Assembly (NCBI GenBank): GCA_021399435.1
Contig: JAJTUP010000002.1
Span: 2,046,001-2,110,000 of the forward strand
DNA length: 64,000 bases
Reading direction: 5' to 3'
Origin: Diaporthe sp. PMI_573
Taxonomy: Eukaryota; Ascomycota; Sordariomycetes; Diaporthales; Diaporthaceae
In this document: in pieces, positions 33,284 through 43,943 of the stretch
How positions within the stretch are numbered: position 1 is the first letter of the stretch
Layout of the letters: each line of letters begins with the position of its first letter
Notes under the pieces: generated by a model
Databases searched by the model: none
What the model was told of the DNA's origin: nothing
What the model saw: only the letters and a program-made list of their open reading frames with translations
Translations under genes and position numbers: made by a program

Positions 33284-34555
33284 TTAAGCTATCTCAGAAC
33301 TCTCTTCCTCCGAGCTCTCCGAGTCCGCTTCTGACTCACTGCACTGCTCAAAGTGAACCTGTTCGAAGAATTGCCCTCCCACCAGGGCTCCGTCAGACTC
33401 GTTTGTAGAGATTTCCTCGGACCCGTTCAAGCTGACCGAGCCATCCGATTCCTCGTCCTCGTCACTGCTCGAATCAATTTCAAGCGTGGCGCCTGGGGTG
33501 ACTTCCGTGAGGACTTCCTTCAATGCCTCTTCTGTAAGCCCCTTTGCTCCAAGGGCTGCGGCAAGTGACCTCAACTCCTTGCTCCACTCTCTGTCCTGTC
33601 TCAGCATAGCTGATTCCTCGGGGCTCAGTAAATCGACAGCCCTTTTGAACTTATCCAGAAACGCGGAGAACCAGTTCACCCTGAGTTGTTTCCCAAGCTC
33701 CCCGGTGTCAGCCAAGATAGTACGTATGATGTCCTTCATCGCAACCAAGCCGTTCTTCTTGGTCCCAAATGTTGCAACATCCACAACCACTCCCTGTCTA
33801 GGCCGACGCTCAGTCATGTTTTGCAGTATTTGCTCCATCAACCAGGTCACGTTGGCCTTCACCTCAACAGCCTTTTCCTGCCAATACTGCCTACTCTTCT
33901 TTTGAGACCGATTCTGCTTGGGGCCGGTCTTGTCATACTTGCCGGTCCTACCGAGTTCCTCCTCCGTCTGGCGGACTAGGTAGGCGAAGCTCTTGTCCTT
34001 TGCTGGGACGTTCACCTTACGCTGCGCAGCTTGGGCTTCCTTCCTGGCCGCCCTCCTGGCCGCCTTCTCTGCCTTTTCCGCTTCGATGACCTCCTTGGGC
34101 CTCGCAGGGCCGTGAGGACGGCCGGGCCGAGTTGGAGGGGGTTTTGGCAACACTGGCACGGATCGAGCCACTGATCCCGTAGTTGCTGGCAGCTCATACA
34201 TTTCACGCTGGAGAACAATCCGGTCCCTGTGGACGCAGGCGAAACGGTCCATCATCTCGGCGACGTCTGAGTGCGCGGCAGCTGCGTATATCAAGACAAG
34301 ATAGAGGTCATGAGGGGTCTTGTCGTCGGGGTCTATGTATTCTAGAGCCTCATGGACCGGCATTGTCATGTTTTCCGGGACCGATAACGGCCTTAAAGGC
34401 CGTGTGGGTGTCACATGAGATTCTGCCGGTGAGGACTGCGGTATTGTCATAGTCGGCGCGAGCATCGGCGCGAGCAATGGTTCACCATGCCGTGCGTGTC
34501 CAGCAGACGACGGTCCGGGCTCTGTCCTTCGACGTTTGGCTGGATGTGAGGCCAT
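33284..34555 (-). CDS. Hypothetical charged protein, probably nuclear
   Basis: A single exon codes 423 residues from ATG 34555 (MASHPAKRRRTEPGPSSAG). KRRR at residues 7-10 looks like a nuclear localisation signal. Residues 60-120 contain a short helical region (VHEALEYIDPDDKTPHDLYLVLIY). A coiled, Lys/Ala/Glu-rich segment follows at about 150-185 (EAEKAEKAARRAARKEAQAA). A basic linker (KQNRSQKKSRQYWQEKAVE) leads to a helical domain at about 230-350 (VTWLMEQILQNMTE, VNWFSAFLDKFKRAVDLL), and the tail is Ser/Glu/Asp-rich (SSSDEDEESDGS, SESEADSESSEEE). I do not recognise the family. Layout suggests a chromatin or nucleolar factor, which is inference. An upstream extension to 34678 lacks an ATG. 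Confidence 0.72.
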   Translation of the reverse strand: MASHPAKRRRTEPGPSSAGHARHGEPLLAPMLAPTMTIPQSSPAESHVTPTRPLRPLSVPENMTMPVHEALEYIDPDDKTPHDLYLVLIYAAAAHSDVAEMMDRFACVHRDRIVLQREMYELPATTGSVARSVPVLPKPPPTRPGRPHGPARPKEVIEAEKAEKAARRAARKEAQAAQRKVNVPAKDKSFAYLVRQTEEELGRTGKYDKTGPKQNRSQKKSRQYWQEKAVEVKANVTWLMEQILQNMTERRPRQGVVVDVATFGTKKNGLVAMKDIIRTILADTGELGKQLRVNWFSAFLDKFKRAVDLLSPEESAMLRQDREWSKELRSLAAALGAKGLTEEALKEVLTEVTPGATLEIDSSSDEDEESDGSVSLNGSEEISTNESDGALVGGQFFEQVHFEQCSESEADSESSEEESSEIA

Positions 34556-34912
34556 TGTCGATTCCTTCACGCCGGATCCACGGCCTCTAATGAGATTGAT
34601 GTTCCTAGGGGGGGGGGGTGATGCACGCTGTACCAGGCGTGCCTGGCTTCGTGGATCTTGTTGCAATCGCCGTCTCAAACGAGCTGCGGTTTGCGAATTC
34701 GGCTGCGCATATCTACAAGAGATGCAATTGTGGCCCGTGCGCGGATGGAGTTCCGCTTACTTAATAAAAGGCGAGGCCAGCCAACATCGTGATTCTGTGA
34801 ATCTCGCCGGTGGTAGTTCGTGAAATACCAGGTACTATTTCGAGTGATTCAACAGCAGTCATCTAAACATCCCCGAGCTTCCCACTGACCCTACACCAAG
34901 AACTGCCCAATA
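34556..34912. promoter_or_regulatory. Divergent promoter with an 11-G run
   Basis: The 357-base gap between head-to-head genes must hold both promoters. It contains a G11 run at 34608-34618, and CTTAATAAAAGG at 34760-34771 is a TATA-like block on the plus strand about 140 bases before the SDR start. Confidence 0.45.
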
Positions 34913-35770
34913 ATGGCGGCGAGCCCCAGCAAGCCTCTACACTTCCTCATCACGGGCGCCGGCCGCGGCATAGGTAGAGGCCTGTCCCGGCTGCTCGTCC
35001 AAGGGGGCCATCGCGTCTTCCTAGTAGATAGTAACCAGGAAGAGCTGCGCCACACATGTGACACGCTCGCGGGCTCGACGGCCTCTGCTTTATCTACCCC
35101 AACGGCGCATAAGCCCTTTGACGCCTTGCACTGCAACCTCCGCCAGCCCATCGACATCGACAGAGCAGCAAAGGCCGCCTCGGAATTTTTCACAGACCAC
35201 CTGGATGTCCTGGTCAACAACGCCGCGTTCACAGCAGGAGTCGGCGGGCCGAGCATCCTCGACTCTCAAGACGAGCAGTTCACAGCGTCATGGATAGCCA
35301 GCCTGGAGACTAACCTCACGGCCCCGCTGCTGCTGAGTAGGGCGTGCCTGCCCATGCTCAAGAAGCAGCCGGATCATGGGCGCGAGAGCGGCGGAAGCAT
35401 AATTCACATGGCCTCGACTCGCGCATATCAGAGTGAGCCGGACTCGGAGGGTTACGCCGCCACAAAGGCCGGCCTCATCGGTTTGACGCATAGTATGGCT
35501 GTCAGCCTTGCCCCTGTGGGCGTTCGTGTGAACGCGATCCTCCCTGGGTGGATCCACGCGGGCAACGAGTGTAAGGAGGCCGATGAGAAAGGCGCGACGT
35601 GGGAGGAGGGGCTATCACAGGACGATCAGAAGTGGCACCTGAATGGGAGGGTCGGAAAGGTCGACGACATCCTTGCGGCGGTCGAGTACCTCGCCAAGGC
35701 AGAATTCGTGACGGGCACGGAGATGATCGTCGACGGCGGAGTGACACGGAAGATGGTCTATCCTGAGTAG
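34913..35770 (+). CDS. Short-chain dehydrogenase/reductase (classical SDR)
   Basis: One exon codes 285 residues from ATG 34913 (MAASPSKPLHFLITGAGRGIG). The Rossmann motif TGAGRGIG lies at residues 15-22, followed by the acidic residue of FLVDSN, which favours NAD(H). NNAA follows at about residue 101. The catalytic triad is Ser in HMASTRAYQS, Tyr and Lys in GYAATKAG. The C-terminal GTEMIVDGGVTRKMVYPE is typical. The substrate is unknown; glucose- or 3-oxoacyl-reductase-type enzymes share this layout. No intron is present, unlike the other SDR genes in this window. The gene is transcribed away from the charged hypothetical protein. Confidence 0.9.
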   Translation: MAASPSKPLHFLITGAGRGIGRGLSRLLVQGGHRVFLVDSNQEELRHTCDTLAGSTASALSTPTAHKPFDALHCNLRQPIDIDRAAKAASEFFTDHLDVLVNNAAFTAGVGGPSILDSQDEQFTASWIASLETNLTAPLLLSRACLPMLKKQPDHGRESGGSIIHMASTRAYQSEPDSEGYAATKAGLIGLTHSMAVSLAPVGVRVNAILPGWIHAGNECKEADEKGATWEEGLSQDDQKWHLNGRVGKVDDILAAVEYLAKAEFVTGTEMIVDGGVTRKMVYPE

Positions 35771-36498
35771 GTTCGCACAGCCTACTTACGACGCGGCTGT
35801 GCGGTAGACGCGTGCGCCAAGGCGCCGGTCCTGAAGAGGTTCGTGAGGTCTGCTCTGCCATATTCGCTGCATGCTGGCCAGCGTAGCAGTGAACAGGGTC
35901 TGCGTAGCAATCCTGCAGGCTTTGGCTTTCATTTCTTTTGGGTGTAAGCACGGTATGACAAGAGAACCCCGCCATGTTCATGTCAACCTGCGGTCGCGTT
36001 GGAAGCTGGCATATGTTGCGTAGCAGCTTGCATCCTGCATGCGGACACCTGCATTTGCCAGGGGCGGGATTGGTCTGGCCAATGCAGCCCGACCAAAAAG
36101 AATAGCCTTCTTGGTGTCGGGCCGGTTGATTTAATTCGCAGTGTCTCCAGATCATCCGCCATCTAATGAGTCCAGGCCGACTGGCAGGCTGTGTCCGCAT
36201 GAGGGCACTGCAGATGCGAAGCCCACGAAAGCGATTGGTTGTCAGAATCCCCCCAGATTATGCATTTTCTGGAGTGTAACTAGATCTGAGGTGTTCAAGC
36301 ATAGCCCCGGGCATTTCTCCACGATTCACGGGGTGGAAACACGTGGAATCGCTCCTGGGAGTTGAGCTGCAGGCTGCATGATCAGAGCCATGCCAATATA
36401 AGAAGCATGGAAGACCCGTGTGACACTTGTGAACCCCCATCATCCTCGGCCATGCGTCTTCGTACACCCGTATTTCGCCGCTCGCTAGACAAGGCACG
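35771..36498. other. Intergenic, no gene seen
   Basis: About 730 bases. Repeated short GCATCCTGCATGCGG-like words occur near 36028-36045 but form no clear array. Confidence 0.45.
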
Positions 36499-37995
36499 AT
36501 GGCAGAGGCAGTAGGGCTTGCGGCTAGTATCGCCGCCCTTGCTTCACTCGCACACACATCGCTCAAGTTCTTCAAAGAAACGAAATCCATAATGAGAGAT
36601 ATGAGATATCTTGATGAAGAGACAAAACGATCGATGCGTCGCATCTCCTTCGCTGCCGGTTGCATCAAAAGGTCGCAGAGGACGCTTTCAGCATACTGCA
36701 CAGCAGGCGGAACAGACTCGTCGCGAGAAGCCATCCAATTCATAGAGGAGCATGAGGCCGCTACTTTTTTGGAAACGGAATCAGAATGCATCAGTCTTCT
36801 TATCGACAAACTCAGAACGAGAGTCTATGACCTGCACAAGCAATGGGTGTTCATGGCAACCATGCTCTGGCGCTACTTTATCAAAGATCAAATTGAGGAT
36901 TTGCGGGAGGACATGGAATTTATCCAAGTCGGTCTGGGTCTGTTGTTGACTAGCGTTTTACTGGATGTGGCTCTGAAAAGAGAGAGGCGAGATGGGGCCC
37001 TGATGCAAGTCACGCTCCTCCCAGACACGTGGTGACACACAGACTGACCAGTCTCATCCAGAAAACATTACAAAAAAGAAATCAAACAGAACCGGAAGGA
37101 AATCAAGAGGTTGAGCAACAGTCGTGTGAGTGCGGCGGCTAGGATCGCAGGGATTGACCACAAACGCTCGACAGTCTCTCTGCAGCAGGCGGAAATTGAA
37201 GATCAGCTGAATTTCGTCCTGGAGCTCGCCGGGACACTCAGAAAGACCGAAATGGTCCCCCACTGGAGTGAAACGAGCTTGAGTTCGGGCTCGAGTCCGA
37301 CCATGTCACCAGCAAGCACGAGAAGGAGACCAGAAACCACAGATCACAGGGGGGAGCAACCCATCCCTCGTCAAGATGTGCAACCCGTGCCGCCTAGGCT
37401 GCCCACTATGCCATCCGTTCAGGACATGACGGGCCCATCAGAGTTGTCATCGAGAACGACCAACCACTCGCAAATTTCCCCAGTGGGCCCAGCGAGCGGC
37501 GCCGCGAGCCTGGCAGGATCAGGGGCAGGGCCATCGCAAGGTCTGGCGCGTCCTCGAAGCTTAAGCATCTTCAGCAAGGAGGGCTTGATCGGCATGCACT
37601 TTGGAGAAGCTTTCGAGATATTGGTGTCGTCCGAGGAGCGAATAGAACAAGGACGTGTCAGATACGGAGGCGGGGAGAAAAAGTCGGTGGTCGGCAAAGT
37701 TATGCCAGAACAGGACTTCAACTTCATGACTACCTTTTGTGCTAGTGAGCTGGGTCTCTTGGACCTTGTTCAACCCTATGAGGACGGTGATGAAGCAATT
37801 TGGACCATGCCGAGTGGGACGAGGGTGCGACCACATGGAACTATCGAGCTCCAATGGTACCCACATCAGTCGAGATCCATGCCCCTCAAGTTCTTCGTGC
37901 TTTCCCGTTGGAGGGACAAGGACATTATCCTTGGGGCGCCGTTTGTTGCAGAAGAGGAGCGCTGCATAAAGCGAGGAAGAGAGAGCAAGGAGTAG
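36499..37995 (+). CDS. STAND-type N-terminal domain fused to a retropepsin-like domain
   Basis: Best model: exons 36499-37008 and 37090-37995, 471 residues; the donor GTCACG is unusual, so the join may differ slightly. Residues 1-170 begin MAEAVGLAASIAALASLAHTS and consist of amphipathic helices like the fungal N-terminal domain of NLR/STAND proteins. A coiled segment (NRKEIKRLSNS) and a Pro/Ser-rich linker follow. Residues about 345-465 resemble a retropepsin fold: FNFMTTFCASELGLLD, then MPSGTRVRPHGTIELQWYP and KDIILGAPFV, which matches the D-[IV]-[IL]-L-G-x-P strand near the end of such domains. The Asp-Thr/Ser-Gly triad expected before FNFM is missing; MPEQD stands there. A proteolytically dead binding domain in a self/non-self or immune-type protein is the inference. 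No NACHT or NB-ARC domain is present. Confidence 0.68.
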
Positions 37996-38648
37996 CCACA
38001 GGGATTGGGGTAGCCAGGTGAGGGCTTCTTGAGCAGATTGAAGAGATCAGAAGCCTCGATATTGTACTGCATGCTTTTCATAGACATACAGCCACAAACT
38101 TCGACCCTCCAGAGTCCTTTACCTTGTTCCGGGCCCAGCAGCATGCAACGCTGGGCGAGCTTCGCGGCATGCGCTGCACGTCCCGATAGCTTCTATGGAA
38201 AAGCCGAGGCCTACCATCAAGTGGATCAGAAGCTCTGTTATACCAGAGCATGCCAACATCCTTGAAGTCGACAACCTCGATACCATCCCTCGTCGACGGA
38301 ATTCGGCTAAAATGACCCATGCGGTCTTCACTGATCTGGGCGTTATCGATGCTCAACGCGATAGACAGGGCGGCGGGGATGACCACCCAAGGCCAGGTAT
38401 CAGACTCGTGTGTCACAAGGCCACCAGACTGACCCAGCTGTCCGCTCCGTCGTACCCATGATATGTTTAGCCGGCAAAATGGCGAAGGGGGATGACGGCG
38501 CGGACTTGAAGCAAGTCCAACAAGCCATTCCAGCCCTTCCCGAACGGGGGCCTGGGTAGAGACGCTGTTGCGTTAGAGTCCCTACCCACAGACTTATGAA
38601 AGCCTCGCAAGAGCCTGATGTGGATTGATTGATCTGTCCCTGTACTCA
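37996..38648. other. Intergenic, convergent genes
   Basis: About 650 bases between convergent genes. Frames on both strands lack start codons or motifs. It should hold both 3' ends. Confidence 0.45.
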
Positions 38649-39384
38649 TCAAGCAGGTAGCGGCTGCGGGTTGTTCCCAACGGTCTTGTAGAGCTCCCTC
38701 AGCTCGAACTGTTCTTGGCCGCCCTCGGGGATCTCGCCGATGATCCTGGCCGGCTGGCCCGCGACGATGCTGAAGCTCGGTATGACCATGTTCGGCGGGA
38801 CGACGGAGCCGTCGAGGATGCGCACGTAGTCCTTTATGATGGCGAACTCCCCGACGACCACGTCGTTCCCTACGTATATGTGGGAGCCGACACTAGCTGC
38901 CTGGACGACGGTGTTCTGCCCGACAAAGACGTGATCGCCCATGCGGAGGGGCATGTAGGTGAAGATACTGCGGTGCAATGCGCTGGTCAGTCTCGGTTGA
39001 CAGGGCAGTAGCGGAAGACACAAAGGGACGGGGCCGAGGCATACCCTTTGTACATCCGTCCTGGGGGCCGCAGACAGCTACCTCTGCTGAGGAAGCAGTA
39101 CCTGCCGATGGCGACGGCGGTGTTGGTTGCCGGGGCGCCTCCGCTGGAACTGCTGGCGGTTCGTGCGAGGTCGCCGCGGATCATGACCTCCTGCTGGATG
39201 ACGGTCTTGCCGCCGAGCATGATATTCTGGGTGCCGACCAGGGTAGCTTTGCGAGCCACCTTGTTGCCGGTGTCCTATGTGCGGCTCAGGATTAGGATGG
39301 CCATCCCTCTGGAGAGAGCAGAAGTTGGTGTCAAGGAAGACGAACGGTCTCGATGTATTCTCCCCTAGGCGCCCGCCTCGACAT
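38649..39384 (-). CDS. DCTN5: Dynactin subunit 5 (p25)
   Basis: Exons 39384-39346 (39 nt), 39274-39045 and 38967-38649 code 195 residues. The tiny first exon gives MSRRAPRGEYIET and joins DTGNKVARKATLVGTQN, as in fungal p25 proteins. The rest is a left-handed beta-helix built of hexapeptide repeats (ITLGG-like turns: NIMLGGKTVIQQEVMIRGDL, GDHVFVGQNTVVQAASVG, SHIYVGNDVVVGEFAIIKDY, LDGSVVPPNMVIPSFSIVAG). A helical cap with ELRELYKTVGNN ends it. p25 is part of the pointed-end complex of dynactin with p27, p62 and Arp11, which couples dynein to endosomes and nuclei in hyphae. All three joins keep frame and use GTTCGT or GTATGC donors. The call is secure; the symbol is the human one. Confidence 0.93.
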
Positions 39385-39671
39385 CTTGGGCACTTGGCTG
39401 TCTTGAAAACCACCTGGTTCGTGATTTGCGACGTGAGGTTCAGCTGGCTCGCCGATGGCTTTGGAGAACTGACATGCCGACACGGTCCCGGCGCGGGCGA
39501 CAAAAGTACGCGATCCATCTCGCGTCTGCAAGTCTGCAGGCCAGAGGCGCGTCTTGTCCTAACCCTGACCATTTTGGACTGTTGGACAAACTCCCGAGCT
39601 CAATACCATTCTGTGTTGATATTAAGGTCCGAGCCATAATTAGACATTATACTACGGTGCATGTTGACAGG

Positions 39672-41362
39672 TCACCTGGAAGCGAGCTGGGCGACTTCTC
39701 CCTTGCTCAAGGATTTCCCTTCACTGCCAATCCTCAGCAACGTCTCGACGGCCAACTCCCTCTTCGCCCCATACCCAAACAGCCTCCACTGCGCGCCGCT
39801 GGGGATCCCGAACCAGACAGCGTTCAAGACCTTGAGGGCCCTCCAAGGGTGTCCGCTCGTGAAGATACTGCTCAGGCACTTTCCGAAAGACGGCACTGCC
39901 CCCAACGGCTCGAGCAAGTCGTCAGTGTACTCAACACCGTGCGCGATCAGGGCGTGGCGCTCTGTGCCGAGGAAGTGCTTCTCCTGCCAGACCTGGAATT
40001 TCTGCACCTCTTCCCTCATCTTGGATTTGGGGGGGAGCCGAACCCGTCCCGAGAGTACCGCGCACGCCCACCTTGCCTGTGCCTCGAACGCGGGCCCGGC
40101 TGACCCGACGAGCTCGACAAAACCCATCATGAAGAGGTTGTCGTAGCGGGGCGAGACGATGAGCTTGTACAGGTCGACGCGGTTGGCGGGCGTTTCTGGG
40201 CCTCGGACAAAATCTTTCGGTAGGAACGGGTAGTCGAACTGGTCGTACCCGGTGCAGGCAATGATCACGTCTGCCTTGAGCTGCTCTGTCTTCTCGCCTT
40301 GCACGGTGGAGATGACAAGGCCGTCCTCGGACAGGTGTTCCACGTTGCCTCTGTGGACACTGATCACTTGTGTCCGGACCTTCTCGACAAAGTCGCCACG
40401 AATGGTAGGGCTCTGCTCGAGGATCTTATGCGACGGCTGCATAGCCTCTGGCGGTTTCCCGTCAACGATCTGTAAAAGCTTTGTCTGCAGCCATTGAGAT
40501 GCCCCTGTCGGCATCCAGACCTGCGTCGCACGGTCTGCAAGATGATCAGGTTTGATTTCCAGGTACGAGGGCCCGTCATATCGTTTACTCACTGTCAAAT
40601 GCTTCAGTCGGCTTGCCCAGCACGTAACGCGGGAGAACCCACCCTCCTCGCCGGGTAATGATATGCACCTCCTCTGCACCTGGGGCTATCTCGCAGGCGA
40701 TATCGACCGCCGAGCTCCCCAATCCTATTATGACAACCTTCTTGCGATCGAAAGAGCCTGGACGGCGGTAGAAGTGACTGTGCATGAACTGGCCTTGGAA
40801 GGCATCCCGCCCCTTGAATTCCGGGATAGAAGGCTTGGAAAGGTGACCAGCGCACACAAACACCGCGTCAAAGGTGAGCTCATCGGCACCATCTTTGCCT
40901 TCCTCCTGGACCCGTACAGACCATGAGCCATCTTTCCTCTGTTCTGAAGCGAGCACGCGCGTGCTCAGTCGAATATGTTTCTTCAAGCCGAAATGCTCCA
41001 CGTACTCGTTCATGTACTGCAGCTGCTGCCTGTGCCCGAAGTAGTCCCCGTACCTCGATGGGTCCAAAGGGAAGTCGGTCAGTGCCGAAGTGTCACGGCA
41101 TGAGTTGAGCACCACGCCATCGTAAATCGAGGACTGCACGCTCCCGGCAGGGTCAGACGGCGATACATCAGGCTGATGAGCCCATTGCCCGCCAATCTCG
41201 GGGCGAGCCTCAAAGCACTGCACCTCGAATCCTTCCGAGAGACATTCCTTGAGGGTGACAATGCCAGAAAGCCCTGTGTGTGGGAGGCGTTAGAGACGAA
41301 CAAGACCGCAGCCGTGCAGTGGACATGTACGTACCAGAACCTACCACGCAAATGCTGGGCAT
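39672..41362 (-). CDS. FAD-dependent flavin monooxygenase (FMO-like)
   Basis: Exons 41362-41335 (28 nt), 41273-40593 and 40534-39672 code 523 residues from ATG 41362 (MPSICVVGSG). The FAD motif G-x-G-x-x-G spans the first intron (VVGSGLSGIV). EARPEIGGQW follows at the end of the second strand. The FMO fingerprint F-x-G-x-x-x-H-x-x-x-Y is seen as FQGQFMHSHFY, next to the NADPH motif VVIIGLGSSAVDIA. The linker motif IACTGYDQFDYPF is near residue 315. Such enzymes hydroxylate N or S atoms, or act as Baeyer-Villiger oxygenases; the signature here is the FMO one. The substrate is unknown. It is divergent from the SDR at 42072 over about 700 bases, with a TATA element for each, so the two could be co-regulated. 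Confidence 0.9.
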
Positions 41363-42071
41363 GTCTGCGGTTGGGTGTGGGGGGATAGGTGGTACAGATT
41401 AAGTCCGGGGGCCAAGACCTTGGGTCTCCTTCTTATAAAAGCCACAGCTGCTAATTGGGCAGACTTTCATCTCAGCTGCGCCGCATCCGAAAGTTTCTCA
41501 CGTCAGCAAGAGGATTCAGTGCTACGAACGGGTCTGCAGTGTCAAGAAGACTTTCAGCCTCTTCTGGCCGTGCTCTCGGGTTCCGAAGCCTGTGCCAAGC
41601 TAGGAGGCCATTTGCTGTCAACACCGCATGTCATCTCATTTCAGCAACGGCCGGATGTGACACCACTCGCGGGGAGGTACGCGATGCGGTGGATTGGACC
41701 AGGTGGGTGTCACCTACTCATGCACACCTCATAGAAGCTGGTACTTGCCATGTGGCATTGAAGTGGGAAACTATGTGCAGGAACGCTGGCGGTGCATGAG
41801 ACTATGACGGGCTAGGTTTGATACTGCAGCTCGGCGGATTGTGCATGCATACACGACTAAAACTGCTGAGTGGGCGAGAATGAGGCCAGAAGGATTGTCC
41901 TGTAGACTTGAAGGCAATAGATTGTCAATAAAAGGGCGGTTCTATAGAGACAGGCTCATCATATTCAAATTAACGCCGTTGATATAAATCCTTGACTTGT
42001 CATCTCAACTCACACTTACAACGAAATCATCTGCACCTATTTCCTGCTCTACCAAACAAAGGCCAACCAAC
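41363..42071. promoter_or_regulatory. Divergent promoter between FMO and SDR genes
   Basis: CTTATAAAAG at 41432-41441 gives TATAAG on the minus strand about 70 bases before the FMO start. GATATAAATC at 41981-41990 lies about 85 bases before the SDR start at 42072. Both positions are normal for fungal TATA boxes. No shared operator palindrome is evident. Confidence 0.6.
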
Positions 42072-43152
42072 ATGCCCTTCCCGCACAAGACGGTCCTCAT
42101 CACCGGCGCCACAGCCGGCATAGGCCGGGCGCTGGCCGAGCGAATGGTAGAGAACGGCGTCTTCGTCATCGCCGTCGGCCGGCGCAAGGAGCGCCTGCAG
42201 GAGCTCGAGGCCAAGTACGGCCGTGACAAGGTCGTTGGCGAGGAGTTCGACATGACCAAGACAGCCGAGATCCAGCCCTGGGCCCAACGGTAAGGCTCTC
42301 TCCACCTCGCCCCGACCCTGCCGTCCCTCCTGGTGGACAAGATCACGACATGGAGATAGAGAGGGGTAAGAAGGGGGCGGGGCATCGTGCAAGCCTCAGC
42401 AAGCAACTAACACGAAACTTCCCATGCCAGCATCACCAAGGAATACCCCACCCTGTCCTCCATAATCCTCAACGCTGGCATCCAGCGCACGCTCGACTTC
42501 ACCAACCCCTCGTACGAGGAGCTGTCCTCCAAGATCACCAGCGAGGTCGACACCAACTACACCTCCCCGCTGCTCACCATCACCGCCTTCCTCCCGCACC
42601 TCATCTCCCTGGGCGCCTCCTCCCCTGCCACCGCCGCCTCCGTGATCCTCGTCACCAGCGGCCTGGCCCTCGTGCCCGTGGCCCGCTGCGCCAACTACTG
42701 CTCAACAAAGTCTGCCCTGCACCACTTTGGCCTCTCGCTTCGTTCGCAGATGCAATCTAGCCCGAACACCCAGCACGTCCGTGTCATTGTCAGTTCACTC
42801 CATCTCTCTCAACCCCCCCCACCCCCCTTTATCTTTAAATATATATACCCTCTGCGAGATTTTGCTCGCTGACGCTGACACCCTTTTCCAGGATATCATC
42901 CCTCCCGCCGTTCAGACCGAGCTGCACGAGCTCCAACCTGAGCTAGTTGCTGCCGGACAGGGTCAGATAGGAATGCCCCTTGAGGCCTTCATCGATGAGA
43001 CTTGGGCTGCCCTGGACCGATGGGACGAGAATGAGGATGAGATCATGGTGAAGGAGGTGAGCCAGAGGTGGGGCCATATAGATGATGAGAAGAAGACGGC
43101 CTTCAAGCAGCTGGAGGCCATGATGAGGGGAATTGGCGGCCCTAAGGCCTGA
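42072..43152 (+). CDS. DltE-like short-chain dehydrogenase
   Basis: Exons 42072-42289, 42431-42788 and 42892-43152 code 278 residues from ATG 42072 (MPFPHKTVLITGATAGIG). TGATAGIG binds the cofactor, and AVGRRKERLQEL, with Arg after the second strand, favours NADP(H). LNAGIQRTLDFT replaces the usual NNAG. Ser of VTSGLALVP and Tyr/Lys of YCSTKSALHHFGLSLR complete the active site. The second intron follows HVRVI, ends in a C-rich and T-rich tract before CAG, and joins DIIPPAVQTEL. The C-terminal part (ALDRWDENEDEIMV, HIDDEKKTAFKQLE) matches fungal DltE-type oxidoreductases of unknown substrate. A retained second intron would truncate the protein. Confidence 0.9.
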
Positions 43153-43943
43153 AGCAACAATCATCACTAACATTTCGTTTATCCTCACGTCACGAGAGAC
43201 TCGAAGTTGGCTCAAGAGCTTGGCTTGAATTCTGTATTTCTACCTAGATACAACATCGCACATGATGTGGTGCGGGTAAAGTGAGAGACAAGTCACGGCC
43301 TGACGCCTCATCACTCTGCGACTTAAGAGCGCCTCAATCATCCATCACTATTCCAGTCTGGATGTTACACCGACCCTAGCCTGAAGACTCGCGGGAGAAC
43401 CAGCGTGTTTGCTGCTCATTGCCCTCAGTCTTGATAGTCTCTACCCCCGTCCCCTGTGTTTGTATGCATCACTCAAAGTGTATGTTTTCTCCCTCCACCG
43501 AAGCCCACGTGCGTAAATGATTGAATAGAATGGGATCAAAACAAGACCACTTCCACCACTCTGGAAATGGCCTGCTGTCTTGCTGAGATTGACAACAGCA
43601 GAGCATGGAAATGCAACCCCCATAACAACCTCGATGAAGAGGCGGAGGCCACAGGGCCAATCTCGGGGTGCTCAATGTGCAGAAGTCCTGAGCCAGAATA
43701 ATAAAAAAAAACAAGGAAAGAAGGAAAACTCGTAGCTGCCATCCATATCCATCCACCCTTTCATTTTCATGATGAGTCCGCATCCAGGCATGCCAGCAGA
43801 GAGGATCGACCTCGAGAGACTCTGCCGGAGCGAATTCTGCTTCGAGTGGAGGGGAAAGTGGTGCCATAATCGTCATTACGTAAGTGGGAGAGGGAGTGTG
43901 TCGAAGTGAAAAAGGCTGTCATCGTCTCCAGTCGGGTTGCAGA
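43153..43943. other. Intergenic, convergent 3' ends
   Basis: About 790 bases between convergent genes; no coding motif. It should contain the 3' ends of both flanking transcripts. Confidence 0.5.

Noticed and set aside
38078..38416. A 112-codon minus-strand frame downstream of the STAND/retropepsin gene
   Set aside because: It has no ATG at its start, no family features and overlaps an equally open plus-strand frame.
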